A stretch of DNA of 64,000 bases from Lepas anatifera (taxonomy: Eukaryota; Arthropoda; Thecostraca; Lepadidae): contig JAOTON010000047.1 of NCBI GenBank assembly GCA_034440635.1, positions 620,001 through 684,000 on the forward strand. Reading direction: 5' to 3'. A program made the translations under genes and the position numbers. The notes beneath the pieces were generated by a model. That model was not told the DNA's origin and did no database searches. It saw nothing but the letters and a program-made list of their open reading frames with translations. Shown in pieces: positions 1-29,433 of the stretch (position 1 is the first letter of the stretch; every line of letters begins with the position of its first letter).

Positions 1-1670
1 CAAAATTTAACTTTTGTCGTGGATCCAATATAAAATACTTCGTTTCTAGGGTAATTTGTGGCGCTGAACACGAATCTGGCAGTAGAAATGCAGTATCAGA
101 TCAGAATTTTGAGATCCAGTATGTCTGTGTGTCGTCTTTGTGCAAGCCTACTTAGCATCAGTGACATTGGCAGTGCAAAACCCAAGAGGTTTAGGAAAAT
201 GAACGTTTAGGTGTTTGTGGATGCTAGGGTATTCTACCTTAAACCCGATTTTCATAGACCTAGGTCAATATATTCAAGGTAAAACGATGCCATATAAGTC
301 AAATTCTTTATGTGCAGGGAAGCCATTGGGAAATGCCGTGATTATGTGATGAGAAGCCGGATATGGAGAGAAAGTGGCCTAAAGTAAAAGAGGAAAAGTC
401 TGGGGCAATGTTCTCTGAAACTTTTAGGCCAAGCTCGTTCAAGGCCATTGACTTTTGACGTCAAAACATTACATTTTGCCTATAACGTGTACTGCAACTA
501 GCACTATGGCAACTTTCGGGCGGAAAATAAGGTTTGACCTTGACCCATGACATTTGTCTTGAACCTACGACTTTGAGCTCAAGATTGAGTGACCTAGCGT
601 ATGACGTCATAGCATGATATACGTCATATTAGGGGCATTATCCGACCAAAGGCACTAGGGCCAATGACCTTGAAATGGTGATATGACCTTGACCTATGAC
701 TTTTTACTTAGACTCGAACTTCAAGGGAGGTCACTGACATAAAATCCTCATCATATAATGTTGCGACGTCACCTCTCGGTCTACAATACCGGCGAGCTTG
801 TGCGACCGAGCGCAAACCTTGTTCAATGTACAATGTTTATGCACTTGAATGCGAGGTAGTCTTTCGTTGCAATAAATTCACATGTATATTGATAAGCTTC
901 ATTTCCCGCGTGCAGATAATCCGGATTCTCGACATCCTTGATCTATATTTTTCCACAAAAGGCTAGGCTGATGACAGTGTGTGGAAAGTGTAGGGGCTAT
1001 ACAACAGGTATGCTCTGGAGAAGAAACCAGGTCCGATGGTAAAAAACGGTTACCAAATTTGAAATCAGCGGTATCGAAATAGGCAGAAACAGGTGTTCAC
1101 GTGCCGGATCCATTTTGGCTGTTGACCAGTGTTATCGGCCACGGCATCTCAATTTCTACCTCACACATTGAGAAACATTAGATGTTTAAATTATGCAAAA
1201 GAAGCCTTGCCATCGACATGAATCCGCGATTTTAAGCGCCCTGTGATTTCGGGCCACTGTTGAAACCTGCCGAAGCTGATTTCGTGTATTGCGGCAGGGC
1301 ATCGTAGCCGCAGTGCACTCAAAAATCAGGGTAAAAAGCGTGGCTAGCGGCAGGGGCGTGGATTTCCGAAAATCATTGGGGTGCACAAATTTGAAAGAAT
1401 ACCGATAACCGTCACACAAAAACAGATGGCATGATATCATCTTTGTTTTGGCTCTCACACAGGCTTGTTGAAGCAAATAAAACAAAGTCCTGAAAATGAA
1501 AATGAAAAAGGCCGAGAAGGCGACATGCAAACACACTCGTCCTGAAAATGATAAACAATTAAATCTAAAGGGATTTTTAACATTAACTCAGTTTCATGGG
1601 GGTGCCCGGCACCCCAAAAAGATATAAACCCACACTCCTGTCTAGCGGATGGAGATATCATACTGCCATG
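1..1670. other. Non-genic stretch with AGGTCA/TGACCT-rich repeat
   Basis: No convincing coding region is seen on either strand; open frames are short and show no protein-like pattern. From about 410 to 780 the sequence is unusually rich in TGACCT/AGGTCA-type hexamers (tgaccttgac, gaccttgacc) mixed with tgacgtca-like words. It resembles the longer elements at 7470-8480 and 49725-50640 and is probably a decayed relative. A local palindrome (gggtgcccggcacccc) lies near 1597. Nothing else is supported. Confidence 0.5.
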
Positions 1671-1955
1671 CAGGGGCGTAGCCAGGATTTCGCTGGGGGG
1701 GGGGGCGCCCCAAAAATGGTCCCTGCGACAGCGCCAAAAGGGGCCCTGATGGGTTACAGTCATGGGCCCTGCTTGTTACAGAATAGTGCTGAAGAGGGAT
1801 TACGAGGGCTCTGTCTGGTAAGAAATTTCAAATTTGGCCACAGAGCATAGTGCGGACGAGCCGCGCTTCGCGCGGACCGTGTCCTCAGGGGCCCTTCGGG
1901 CCCTCAGGGGGGGGGGAGCGGCTGTCCCTGCCGCCCCCGCTTGGCTACGCCCCTG
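1671..1955. mobile_element. hAT-like MITE, copy 1 (285 bp)
   Basis: The left end reads caggggcgtagccaggattt and the right end ttggctacgcccctg, giving inverted termini of about 14 bp. The flanking 8-mers ctgccatg and ctggcgtg match at 6 of 8 positions, fitting a diverged 8-bp target duplication typical of hAT elements. Inside are GC hairpins (gccgcgcttcgcgcggac) and poly-G runs. The right half (1850-1955) is closely matched by the copy at 46990-47107, and the termini by the copy at 60503-60682. It has no transposase, so it is non-autonomous. Open frames across it are incidental. Confidence 0.8.
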
Positions 1956-2886
1956 CTGGCGTGGTGTTTGATGTGTTTCACACAAATCAGAGAAAAGATA
2001 ACACAAATAATAGCGCAAAAACTACCATTTTCGTTCGGACATGTGTGCAGAGGAATAAAACCCCACGTAGTTTTTTAGAACTTATCTATGCAAATGGAAA
2101 ATTGGCTTGAAATTCGAACTCACAATTGAATTTGACGCATTATTGTGAATCAGCTAAGCCGATTGGTGAAATTTGCAAATGAGCCACACGCTACTGGCTA
2201 ACTTCAGGTCAACTTAAACTTTAAGCAAAATTCAACCACCAGACGCCTCTACGTCACGGTTTTGGCGCCTCCGTGATGTTCCCTGTCCATGTTTGGCGTC
2301 TTTGTCACCCAGGGTCAGAAGTCATGAATATATGACAAAACAAAGAGTGCCTTCAGTGTACCCTTACGCACAATTTTCAAAAATTTAAAACTTACCTTTC
2401 AAAATACAGTCTAGCGTACCGCAATTGGATCCCGTCTAAATTTTGAATCCGGGTTGTTAGATGTCGAGATCTTGGGGGAGGGGGAGGGTACGGCGCTCAG
2501 TACGGCGGCCAACAGTCACCCCTGCCAACTACCCGCGCAGCCGGCCCCACCCGTGACCCGTCAATATCTTAATGACGTCTATGGCCTAGGTTTTTCCGAT
2601 ATAATCTAATTAACCAATATCTTAGTCCAATTTTCCATGGAGAGGTTACACTCCCTTCGACAACCTGAAAAGTGCTATTGAAACGATGCCCCAGAAAGCC
2701 TCACTGTCCGTTCTTGACCGTTATGTTTCAGACGACAGCCATGACGATACACATGGCAATACCAAGAACGCAACCCGGCCTCCACGGTCCTCCGGTGCCC
2801 CTGATGAACGGTCGCACCGTCTACACCCGTCCCAAGTTAATGATGGTGCCGTACAGTAGCCTGCTGGCGGCGCTGACTTCCCCCAG
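1956..2886. other. Spacer upstream of the coiled-coil gene
   Basis: No clear gene is seen. At 2721-2731 a tgtttcag acceptor-like site precedes a short open stretch on the + strand (DDSHDDTHGN... ending HPSQ at 2835) in the same frame as the gene that follows. A stop at 2857-2859 separates the two. A 51-nt intron from 2836 (gttaat) to 2886 (cccccag) would join them in frame. This upstream exon is an inference and is not part of the main call. Confidence 0.35.
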
Positions 2887-4431
2887 CTCCGAGCCAGCGA
2901 CGCCAGCCTCCTGCAGGGCGGCTCTCCGGTCGTGCTGGTGGGTTCGGGGCTGCTGCCCGAGCTGGCCGCAGGGCCCGCCCGGCCCGCCACCGCCCGCATG
3001 GTGCTGGTGGAGCAGGACAGCGCAGCCGAGCCGTGCGACGATGGCAGAACCACCGCCTTCACGCAGCTGTTGCACCCCGACCAGTCGTCAACGGACACGC
3101 AGGCACTTCTCAATCTCTTCAGCCAGCTGCTGCCGCGCGATAGTGAGCTGAGGCAGCGAGACGGCCGCGACGGCCGAAGGTCCCAAATCGGGGACGGCCC
3201 CGGGCAGGCCGCCGCGGCACCGCTGCGACTGGCGCGGCGCAGAGGGTCGTCCAGGCTCAGACGCTCTTCGGTGAGGCGGCAGCCACGAGGGCAGGCGAAA
3301 ACAGCCGACGACAGCGAAATCACGAGATCGAGCAATGCTGATGGGAACAGCGGCAGCCCGGGCCAGCATGGCTCAATCAACCAAACTAAACGGAAACGCT
3401 CCCAGAAATCAGCCCAGCGGCGTTCCATTCCACTTGGCAGAGCGTCAAACGGCCAGGCAACGACGACCCAGCAACAGCACCTCTCACTAGCTCTGGGCCA
3501 GGTGATTAACAAGGTAGGCTTCGAGAAGTACGGCCAGAAGCTGCAGCAGATCATCGCTGACCTGCAGCCTATCAAGAAGGCAGTGCACTCCGCCAAACAC
3601 TCCATGACACACGTGCAGGGCTCCTACGCCAGGTTCGAGTCGGACCTGCGGGCCCTGCTGGAGCAGACGCGGAGCGCGCAGCAGATCCTGCTGTTCATCA
3701 TGTCGTCGCTGTTCCAGGAGAACATCCTGCTGCGGCGGCGGCTGGACGAGTGTCGCTCCACGGAGGAGCTGCTTCAGCAGCAGCTGGAGCGCCAGCCGGA
3801 CCACTCTGAGAACCTGCAGCGGCTCACCCAGCAGCTGCGCTCCAAGATGCGCGAGTACGACACGCTGCTGTTGACGCTGGTCAAGCTAAAGGCGTCGCTG
3901 GAGGCCGAACGCCAGGAGCTGCAACTGCAAAGGCAGAGACTGAGCCTGACGCCGCCGCCGCCGCCTCCCGATCAGCGGCAGTTCAGTCTCAGCACCCTCC
4001 TGTCGCTGATGATGGGACTGGGACGGCCCAGCCCGCAGCAGCTGGACGTCCAGCTGCTGCTGGCCCAGCTGTTCCCGGACCTGTACCACAGCCAGCCGTC
4101 GCCGTCGACGCGGCCGGCGGCCGACGACGGCTGGTACCGGCTACTGATGCCGATAGTCGGCGTGAAGCGGCAGCAGGAGCCACCAGCAGCAGTGGTGGAT
4201 CAGCTGGAGCTGCCCCAGCCGGAGGTGAGGTTCTCCAGTTCGCCGCGCAGCCAGAAGCTGCAGCAGACGCTGCCGCAGACACCGCAGACGGCGCCGGAGG
4301 CCGACGGCGAGGCCTTTACCACCTACATGCTGGACGTGCTGCTCCGGCTGTACAGGGCCGAGGCCGACCCGCAGCTGGAGCGCAGCCTGCGCCGCCAGAT
4401 GGCCACAGTGGGACGGTACGTGCTCTGCTGA
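2887..4431 (+). CDS. Uncharacterised coiled-coil protein (partial or 5' uncertain)
   Basis: I do not recognise this protein. The frame is open from 2860 to the TGA at 4429-4431. The first in-frame ATG is at 2998, giving about 477 aa. A cccccag acceptor ends at 2886, so the true 5' end may be a spliced exon; 2887 is used for that reason. From the ATG, roughly the first 130 residues are low-complexity, basic and Ser/Gln/Arg-rich (RLARRRGSSRLRRSSVRRQP). A long helical region follows from about KVGFEKYGQKLQQIIADLQP to RQELQLQRQRLSL, rich in Leu/Gln/Glu heptads and probably coiled coil. Next come a Pro tract (TPPPPPPDQ) and a C-terminal segment with helical stretches (FTTYMLDVLLRLYRAEADPQ). There is no signal peptide or membrane segment. 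Third-position GC is high, as in the DHX15 and DRG1 exons, which supports real coding. The antisense frames over it are shadows. If DHX15 continues leftwards out of the window, this gene sits inside a DHX15 intron on the opposite strand. Confidence 0.72.
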   Translation, partial: LRASDASLLQGGSPVVLVGSGLLPELAAGPARPATARMVLVEQDSAAEPCDDGRTTAFTQLLHPDQSSTDTQALLNLFSQLLPRDSELRQRDGRDGRRSQIGDGPGQAAAAPLRLARRRGSSRLRRSSVRRQPRGQAKTADDSEITRSSNADGNSGSPGQHGSINQTKRKRSQKSAQRRSIPLGRASNGQATTTQQQHLSLALGQVINKVGFEKYGQKLQQIIADLQPIKKAVHSAKHSMTHVQGSYARFESDLRALLEQTRSAQQILLFIMSSLFQENILLRRRLDECRSTEELLQQQLERQPDHSENLQRLTQQLRSKMREYDTLLLTLVKLKASLEAERQELQLQRQRLSLTPPPPPPDQRQFSLSTLLSLMMGLGRPSPQQLDVQLLLAQLFPDLYHSQPSPSTRPAADDGWYRLLMPIVGVKRQQEPPAAVVDQLELPQPEVRFSSSPRSQKLQQTLPQTPQTAPEADGEAFTTYMLDVLLRLYRAEADPQLERSLRRQMATVGRYVLC

Positions 4432-6344
4432 GCGTGCTGGGGCGACACCACAGCGGCAGTTGCGGTCGTCCGGTCGCGCCAGTGCCAATGCAGAATACGG
4501 GCCTTAGGTTACGGTGGTGACCCGGCAGTCGCTGAAGTGACAACACGGCGTCATCACCCTAATACTTATCGTACGCATAATCTGTGTGTTTCATATGCAT
4601 TCGTCATCGCAAAACAGGTGTCTAAACAAGCCAAATATAGTACATTCGACTCGAAACATTTATTACCATATGTGGATCACGGGTTCCTAGGTTCCGATTT
4701 AATGTAAACCACGTCCAGGCAGCTCTTTGTATATCCGCCGCCAACTGCATGAGCTGTTTTACGGTGGCAACAGTGACAAAAAAAACCGATCAGAAATGGT
4801 GCTAAAGTGGTATTAAAAAGTTTGTAACCTCGTTTTTAGAACTTAAGATGTCTATAAGTGCTGCACAGTCATTTGTTTGTCCCTTGTCGCATTCTCCGAA
4901 TGGTCACTGTTTGTGTGTGGGTGTCCTTTGTCAACCGAGGAAATGTCGGGTTATAGACTGGCGTGACACAGCGTGGGAACAATAAACACAAATAACTTAC
5001 ACCAGTTGTCGTTTTCATCTCACGTATTATTTTACATATCAATAGCGTACGACTGTCATTCCAGAACGACACGGAACACTGGTGAAAGGCAACACACAGG
5101 GATGAATGCCCCGGGTTACTCGTGGTGCGAATCACTGATCCTGTTGAAAATAAGACTCACCGCACTCAAATTGACTTTCCAGTGATGTTGTAGTATTTGT
5201 TAATATCAGACAATGTACTCGCTGCCTTGTTGGAATGAAAATGCCAGGACGCCAAAAACACCACAAATGCAGACAAATATACGAGATTTCTTGTCGTAAT
5301 CAAAGATATTTCATTGACACAATCCCAGTTCCTTGACAGTCAATAGAAACCCCGGGTACGATCAAAATCTAAGGCAGTGTGGGCAATCCTTTTTGCACCG
5401 GTAAATGATTGAAAAAATGGTGCGGAATCCGTCAGCGCGGGGATACGAGCGAGCCAAAAAAATCACATCAACATAACAGGCGTTCCGAAAAAGGCCCGCA
5501 TCTGAACTACTTCCGCCTAGCTTAACATGCGCAACTGGGACACAAATACGCAGCGGTCCAAGAGCTGTCATTTTCGACACAGATTCGTGACTTCAGCGGA
5601 GCCGGGCGGCAGTGAGGGTGCGTGCACCAAAAGCCCCGTTCAGGGCCACGTTTGGCGGCTCCCAGTCTATCCATTCCTCGAAAAACTGAGCGCCAGTCCC
5701 CGCACGAGCACCTGATAATGCCCAGCATACCATCCAACCATCTCAGCTTAACTAGGGTACCTGGTGAACCCTTGTTTTTCTGGAGAATCACATAGATCGC
5801 AACCCAGGGCGTTGGGTGAAGTCATTATAAAACCGCCGAAACAGAAGCGTGGCGAGTCTAAATGCCCTCCCCCAACAAGCGTTATTTTGGATGCTTTTAC
5901 GTTGCAGGATTTCCGGATTATCATTCCCAGGACCCCTGAATCTCAGGGGTGTATGGGAAATGAAAAAGGGTCCTCATATCTCAGGTAGATATATGAGGAC
6001 TTTAAGATAAGATCTCATCAATCAGTCTAAATAAATGAAAAATGCACCAATATATCTCGGAAAATAACCATGGTTCAAATTCATAGGCCCTAATCACTCC
6101 TGTAGAATGGCTACATCACACCAAATGGAGTCATGGTTTAGCGTTTAGAGACTTTCTTTGATCTCTCGAGACCTCAGTATTGATATAGGCAGTCTCAATT
6201 TCATCTTTCTCAGGCTATCCCGCGCCGAGATTCTCAATCCTCTAGTTCCACAGCAACCAATTTCGGAAGGGGAACATCAATTTGAAAACATCTACCTCAA
6301 CTGGGGCAAGGCTGGCGACCACTGTCAACCCCCAGCAAGGATCA
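4432..6344. other. Gene-free stretch
   Basis: This follows the coiled-coil gene and probably begins with its 3' UTR; an aataaa lies near 4981 but is not a secure poly(A) signal. Open frames are short and without recognisable motifs. No repeat family seen elsewhere in the window was identified here. Confidence 0.4.
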
Positions 6345-7045
6345 AAGGGAATGTGGCAGCCTCATAATGGGTCTTCAACTGAAATAGCCATGTGATAGAG
6401 CATACCAAGGAACAACTCGATCAAAATTTCATTTACCCACGAGCTTACCGTTCGCGGAGAAGAAAGGTCAAAATTCAACGCCAACCGAACCCTCCTTCCC
6501 TGACGGTCACGTGATATGAGTTGAACTTGGGAACATGACGTAAATTGCTCAGGCCCGCAGCGCGGATGAATACTTTTGGCTTGGACCCCTTTAAAACCTG
6601 CGTGCCAAACGTGTCTTCGGTACTGGCGGCTATAAATGCGTTTAACTTTCTTTGACGTGTTGAACGTCGTTGCCTTTCAACGACGTTCATGACGTTTGAA
6701 ACACGATCTACGTTTTGATATATCAAGAAAAATAGCAGAAATCGATAGCTGTCACTTTGCCTCCCAATAATAGCTTCTTTTAGCTAAACACGCTTCATTT
6801 GAATCCATATTCATTTGTGGCGCATCTCAGGGAGGTTCAATCTGACACAAAGCATTAACAGATCTTACGCCGATCTGACGTCACGCGATTTGGAGACTAA
6901 TTGTCTGCCTTCCGAAGTAAAAAATCATTATTGGGCATATTAGCCATTTTCAGCAGAATTACAACCATATCCATTATTTTCAATAAAAATTGCTCTAAAA
7001 CCACCGCACTCTGCAATTGCACCGGTGTGCCATATTACCTTTCAG
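6345..7045. mobile_element. TTAA-type MITE family, diverged copy
   Basis: The left end aaagggaatgtggcagcc and the following ttcaactgaaatagccatgtgatag match the start of the family at 20566 and 43546. The inner right part (ctctaaaaccaccgcactctg) and the end gtgccatatta match the right end of the copy at 30404-30762. It is longer (about 700 bp) than its relatives, so it may be a composite or contain an insertion. There is no coding capacity. Confidence 0.55.
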
Positions 7046-7469
7046 TTCAAAAGCAGTCTGAAGGTGGCCTGTGCTGCGCAAAATGAGGAATTCCCGCCAT
7101 AGCCTTACCAATGTGGTACCACGGGTACTTTCTGAAGTAAGAACAGGCTGCACGAACAGGGAGAGGTCCAGTTCGGCCGAAGCGACTTTCAAGAGCTGGG
7201 AAGGGTTCAGTGGAAAACCTGCTAGGCATTGGATTACTAAGAGGACATGACTCGGAACCGACACCAGCTTATCGACGACGATCGGCGGCACACTGACCGC
7301 GCCGCGGTTTGCAGTCATTCAGGCGAATATCAAACACACGGTGGGATTTTGAATCACGACAGCAGGGCAGAAACAATTCAAGGCGTGCCAGGAAAGTTGG
7401 CGGAGTGCAACTTATCAGTGCCAGAATACATCGACAAACACATCGACCAAACGATTTTACTCATTGTCT
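7046..7469. other. Gene-free stretch
   Basis: Open frames occur on both strands, but none has recognisable motifs or codon bias like the confirmed exons. Nothing else is supported. Confidence 0.3.
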
Positions 7470-8480
7470 TTAACCCGCGCCCCACCGGGGTCCGGCGCCA
7501 CTTTTCGCCCTACCGGGGGCATCGATGGCCCCCTCTAACTCCGAAAATATGGGCGTTAGCGCAAATCTGCAAAGTGCAATAGAAAGCTCGCGTGAATTCA
7601 GTAAGAAATTACTTGCATGTTTTAGTGCTCAGGTCAATGGTTTGACCTCCAGAGGTCAAATTAGGTCAAGATCGGCTATTTTCACTCAAATATGCAATGA
7701 TTAAGCAAACTGGGCATAACTCTTATGTCATTAGAGCTATTGAGGCCTGGTAAAGTACATTTGATAGCAAATTGCCAGTACTTTTTCCGCTATGTGGAAC
7801 GTAAGGACCTCCTGCCAGTGGTTTGACCTCCAGAGGTCACCTCGTGACCTAATATGACCTGAGGTCACAAAGGTCAAAAAGTGACCTTGCTGTATATCAA
7901 ATGAAAGTTAGTGACAAGACAAACACGATGGTGTTTGTTTCACCGCTCTAGCTTAATTGGGTCAAAAGTTATTGCCAAAATACTGCTTTTGACCTCTGGT
8001 GACCTTGGATGACCTTGGAAAAGTCAGGGCAAATATGACCCTTGGGATCCGTGAAAGGGTGTCCAAAAGCGTTGTTCTGAGCAGTCTGAGTATTTGCAAT
8101 CATTTTTGTGGCTTTTATATCATGAAACAACTTTTCCCTATGCCTTTCCAATGGGAGAGGTCGCCTCGTGACCTGACCTCACGGCACGAAATCGAAAATC
8201 CCGGATATACACCTTGTAGACCCTGGAGGGGTTATAAGTGTAGGAAGTTTCAAATCGATCGATTTTGAAATGTAGCTCTTACAGAGCTCTAAAGATGAAG
8301 TGAGGTGACCTTGGTTGACCTCGTCTGGTGACCTGACCTTGGGTGACCCGGTAAAAATTTAGGGATGATGGGAAAATGATGCAGTGAGAGGTAGAGCCCT
8401 CAACCACGGTGCTGCGCCTCGTCGTTTTTCTGCTATCCCGAAAATTTGGGGCTATCGATCCCCGGTGGGAGGGTTAAATT
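7470..8480. mobile_element. AGGTCA-rich element with inverted ends (about 1 kb)
   Basis: The ends are imperfect inverted repeats. The left end reads tttaacccgcgccccaccgggg, continuing to atcgatggcccc and ccgaaaatatgggc. The reverse complement of the right end reads tttaaccctcccaccgggg, continuing to atcgatagcccc and aaattttcggg. The interior carries many AGGTCA/TGACCT hexamers, for example gacctccagaggtcaaatta near 7645 and the cluster at 7840-7890. Interior text (cgaaaatcccggatata near 8190) recurs at 50105, and tttaacc-type ends recur near 50740, so this is a dispersed family. No transposase frame is visible. Confidence 0.65.
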
Positions 8481-26199
<17,719 letters not shown>

Positions 26200-28239
26200 G
26201 TTTCAAGATATGAAGAAGCAAAAATTGAATATATGCAGCAAAACGAGCTTCGGAAAACACGTCAAAATACCATCTCAATATGCCAAAAAAGTAATGTGAT
26301 GATCAAAAACCAGGGCGACCGCTTCTTCCCGTCTTCGTCGTCGTCGGCGTCAACGTCTCCTCCTGCTCCGTCCTGACTCTTGTTTCTTCACAGAAGAAAG
26401 ACGAGGAACACAAGAGAGAGAAGATGACAGCAGAGCAGTCCAGCATGGCGGAATTGGGGTGTCTGATTTGGCAGCTCTTTGCAAATTTTTTGAGTGATGC
26501 CAGATAAATACGGTTTATTTTTTTTCTTAAAACCTCTTTTTTCTCCGAAGAATCCAAGGGGTTTTCGTAAGCACAATATTTTCCGTGAGGTTGAAAAGGA
26601 GAAATGGGGGAAATGGGAGTCATTCAATTTTTTTGCGCGGCATTCATACCTTACCTTACCATGTACCGTGTAACCAAGGCCTTTGAATGTAGTAAAGCAG
26701 CCCCCTCCAACAGCAAGCACAGATCACTGGTTGTGACGTCACATCTCATAGCATATAACATATGAAAATTGAATGTATAAATATTCAAATTTTTGCAAAA
26801 AGAGGCCCAGAATCGAAAACGGAAGGCTTATTTATTGGATTTGGGATAAACTTGATTACCGTGTATTCTCACAAATTCGTTAGCGGACAGTGCCATTAGC
26901 AGCAGTTTGAAACAAGCCCTAACGGTGAAGGAATCCTCCACGCCCGAGTGACGTCACCTAAGCGTGAAGACAATACCTTCGTGTCGGTATATTGCCTTCG
27001 TGTAACCCGCGTGGTGTAATGCTCTCTATTACCGCGTGGTGTAATTCTCTATTACCCTGGTGTAATCCAGGGTACTTTAACTACGGGTACAACCAAGTTT
27101 CCTACTAAATATAGTCCTCCCATGATGACGTCACCACCCTTTCCTACTAAGTTATAGGAGATTCTACTAAGTTTTTAGAAGGATCAGCTGAAACATACCA
27201 AGTTTGGGCATATTTGGCACCAATCTAGTATAAATCGAAATCAACTTGTTTCACCCATTTGACAGTAACCTTGATCTCAACGGTGAGCAGCGTATTTTAC
27301 GTAAGTCTAATGAAAAAATTATAACACTTCAAAGAATTTGTTGAAAGGGCATGCATTTATTTGATCAACTCAGGCCTACCTAATAGCCGAGAGAAATAAA
27401 TTTACCTTCGCTCAAGAGATCACCGGTGTTTATTGTCTTCTGCTGCAGGTACCACCAACAGCCAATCAAAGGTCAGAAATCAACAGCAAATCAAAATCAA
27501 GATTAGTCTTACTGCAAACAGCTGTTAGTGCTGAACATGACCTTATTTTGACACGCTCTGGAAAATTTGTAAGAATAATATTCTTCACTGGAGTTTTTGC
27601 AAAACGTCTGATGGTTTCACAAATAAAAATCTTTTAGCTTTCTGTTCAACCATATAAGTTTTGTTTATACAGTTCTAAAACAGGTTATTTAGAGCTTCGA
27701 AAAAGTGCAATTTCTCCAATGCCCAGCATAGTAACTGTAGTGCCTCTCCAGCCATGATGACGTAATGCTGCCAAACAACTTGAACGGGGTCTGGTGTAAT
27801 CAGGGCAAGGTAATAGAAAGAATCAGGGTAGTAAAGGTAAAGGTGTAGTGAATGCCGCGCGCGTGTGTGGTGGTGATTTCTTTGCGTGGTGTGCGGCGTG
27901 GATGCTGCGCTTGCTTTGTAATTGTCTGTTTCGATGACCTTCCTCCTCTCGACGACTGCATGTGCATTGGATTATTTGGTTTTTACCTATTCTGATTTCA
28001 ATTTAGGTACTCTGCCCTGTGTGTGGTCCTGCTCGTTCTGTTGTTTTATTGTAGGATTTTGTCTTGCTTGCTCTAATCTCGTAGTCTGCTTCTCTTTACT
28101 CATTTCTTCTGTCTTCCTATCCTCGTTAAAAGGAAACTAAAATATGCTGATGATGATGATGATGTTATCAAAGTTCTATTTACAGTAACAGACACTTTTT
28201 TCCAACTCTGGTTTCCCCCTGCTTTTCTGATGAACAGGT
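26200..28239. other. Region upstream of DHX15
   Basis: The DHX15 promoter and 5' UTR should lie here (right of 26199), but no TATA box or other defined element can be supported. Open frames are short. A (GAT)n run is at 28147-28162. Nothing else is supported. Confidence 0.4.
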
Positions 28240-28430
28240 CTTGTTCCATACGTGATCCTAGGTTACCTACTGATATGAAAAATCACAGAATGGATTGTGA
28301 TATAAGTTTCAATTCAATCTGGTTAAATTCACCACGTTCTTACTAATGCTATCTCCAACTTTTTTAATGAGGTCACTTGACCTGCACTGGTGAGTTAACC
28401 TGATACGATTCATCCTTAAAATTTTGTGTA
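28240..28430. mobile_element. AGGTCA-family fragment
   Basis: The text ctgatatgaaaaatcacaga, followed by aagtttcaattcaatctgg, ttcaccacgttcttactaatg and gaggtcacttgacctgcact, parallels 50098-50640, where the same order occurs around a SINE. It is a truncated copy without the dense hexamer array. Confidence 0.6.
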
Positions 28431-28605
28431 AAGTTGCCACATTCATCATGGAGGTGTGCTGGGTATTAGGGTAGTAGGCAGATCACATCTCGGTTCAAAA
28501 GGGTCACATTAGAAGGTCCACTTATCAAAGGGTCTTAGAGCTGGGTGCATGATGCTGCAGAGGCATGCTAAGACACCTGATAATAGGAGGCAATGAGGGT
28601 GAGGG

Positions 28606-28880
28606 TTAGGTTAGGTTAGGTTAGGTTAGGTTAGGTTAGGTTAGGTTAGGTTAGGTTAGGTTAGGTTAGGTTAGGTTAGGTTAGGTTAGGTTAGGTTAGG
28701 TTAGGTTAGGTTAGGTTAGGTTAGGTTAGGTTAGGTTAGGTTAGGTTAGGTTAGGTTAGGTTAGGTTAGGTTAGGTGAGGTGAGGTGAGGTGAGGTGAGG
28801 TGAGGTGAGGTTAGGTTAGGTTAGGTTAGGTTAGGTTAGGTTAGGTTAGGTTAGGTTAGGTTAGGTTAGGTTAGGTTAGG
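28606..28880 (+). repeat. (TTAGG)n array with a TGAGG block
   Basis: About 34 TTAGG units, then about seven TGAGG units (around 28775-28808), then about 14 TTAGG units. TTAGG is the ancestral arthropod telomere unit, but here the array is internal and flanked by unique sequence on both sides. A shorter CCTAA array in opposite orientation lies at 29373-29433. Confidence 0.97.
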
Positions 28881-29062
28881 TGTTGGTGTTGGTGTTGGTG
28901 TTGGTGTTGGTGTTGGTGTTGGTGTTGGTGTTGGTGTTGGTGTTGGTGTTCGGTTAGGTTAGGTTGGGTTGGGTTGGGTTGGGTTGGGTTGGGTTGGGTG
29001 AGGTCCGTTCCGTTCCGTTCCGTTCCGTTCTGTTCAGTTCAGTTCAGTTCAGCTCAGGTCAG
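28881..29062. repeat. Series of derived short tandem repeats
   Basis: About 11 GGTGTT units are followed in order by GGGTT, CGTTC and AGTTC pentamers and AGGTC units. The successive blocks suggest stepwise variants amplified by slippage next to the TTAGG array. The Gly/Val/Trp frames over it are incidental. Confidence 0.9.
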
Positions 29063-29335
29063 GTCAGTTGTGTTTGCCCTTGGTCCCTATTTCTTAGTCT
29101 GGGGATATCACCCCTCTTTCCAGAATCTGAGTGCGCCTCTGGTCTGGGTACCACTTAACACACTACTCAAACCCTCCCTCCTTCCGTTTGTTTCACCTCT
29201 AGGGATTTTCTTGCAGAATGTGGGGATATTTCTAAAACATTTCCCAAAGTGGTACCCAGACCAGAGGCGTGCTCAGAATCTGGAAAGAGGGGTGATATCC
29301 CCAGACTGAGAAATAGGGACCAAGGGCATACACAC

Positions 29336-29433
29336 CTGACCTGACCTGACCTGACCTAACCTAGCCTAGCCTAGCCTAGCCTAATCTAACCTAACCTAAC
29401 CTAACCTAACCTAACCTAACCTAACCTAACCTA
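29336..29433 (-). repeat. (CCTAA)n array, right arm
   Basis: Blocks of CTGAC, CTAGC and CTAAC pentamers, ending in about 12 CCTAA units. It is the shorter mirror of the left-arm array. Confidence 0.95.

Noticed and set aside
2721..3605. Long minus-strand open frame opposite the coiled-coil gene
   Set aside because: It overlaps the codon-biased + frame and lacks protein-like motifs; it is a shadow of GC-rich coding.
28606..28880. Chromosome end
   Set aside because: Unique sequence and genes lie on both sides; the array is interstitial and part of a palindrome.
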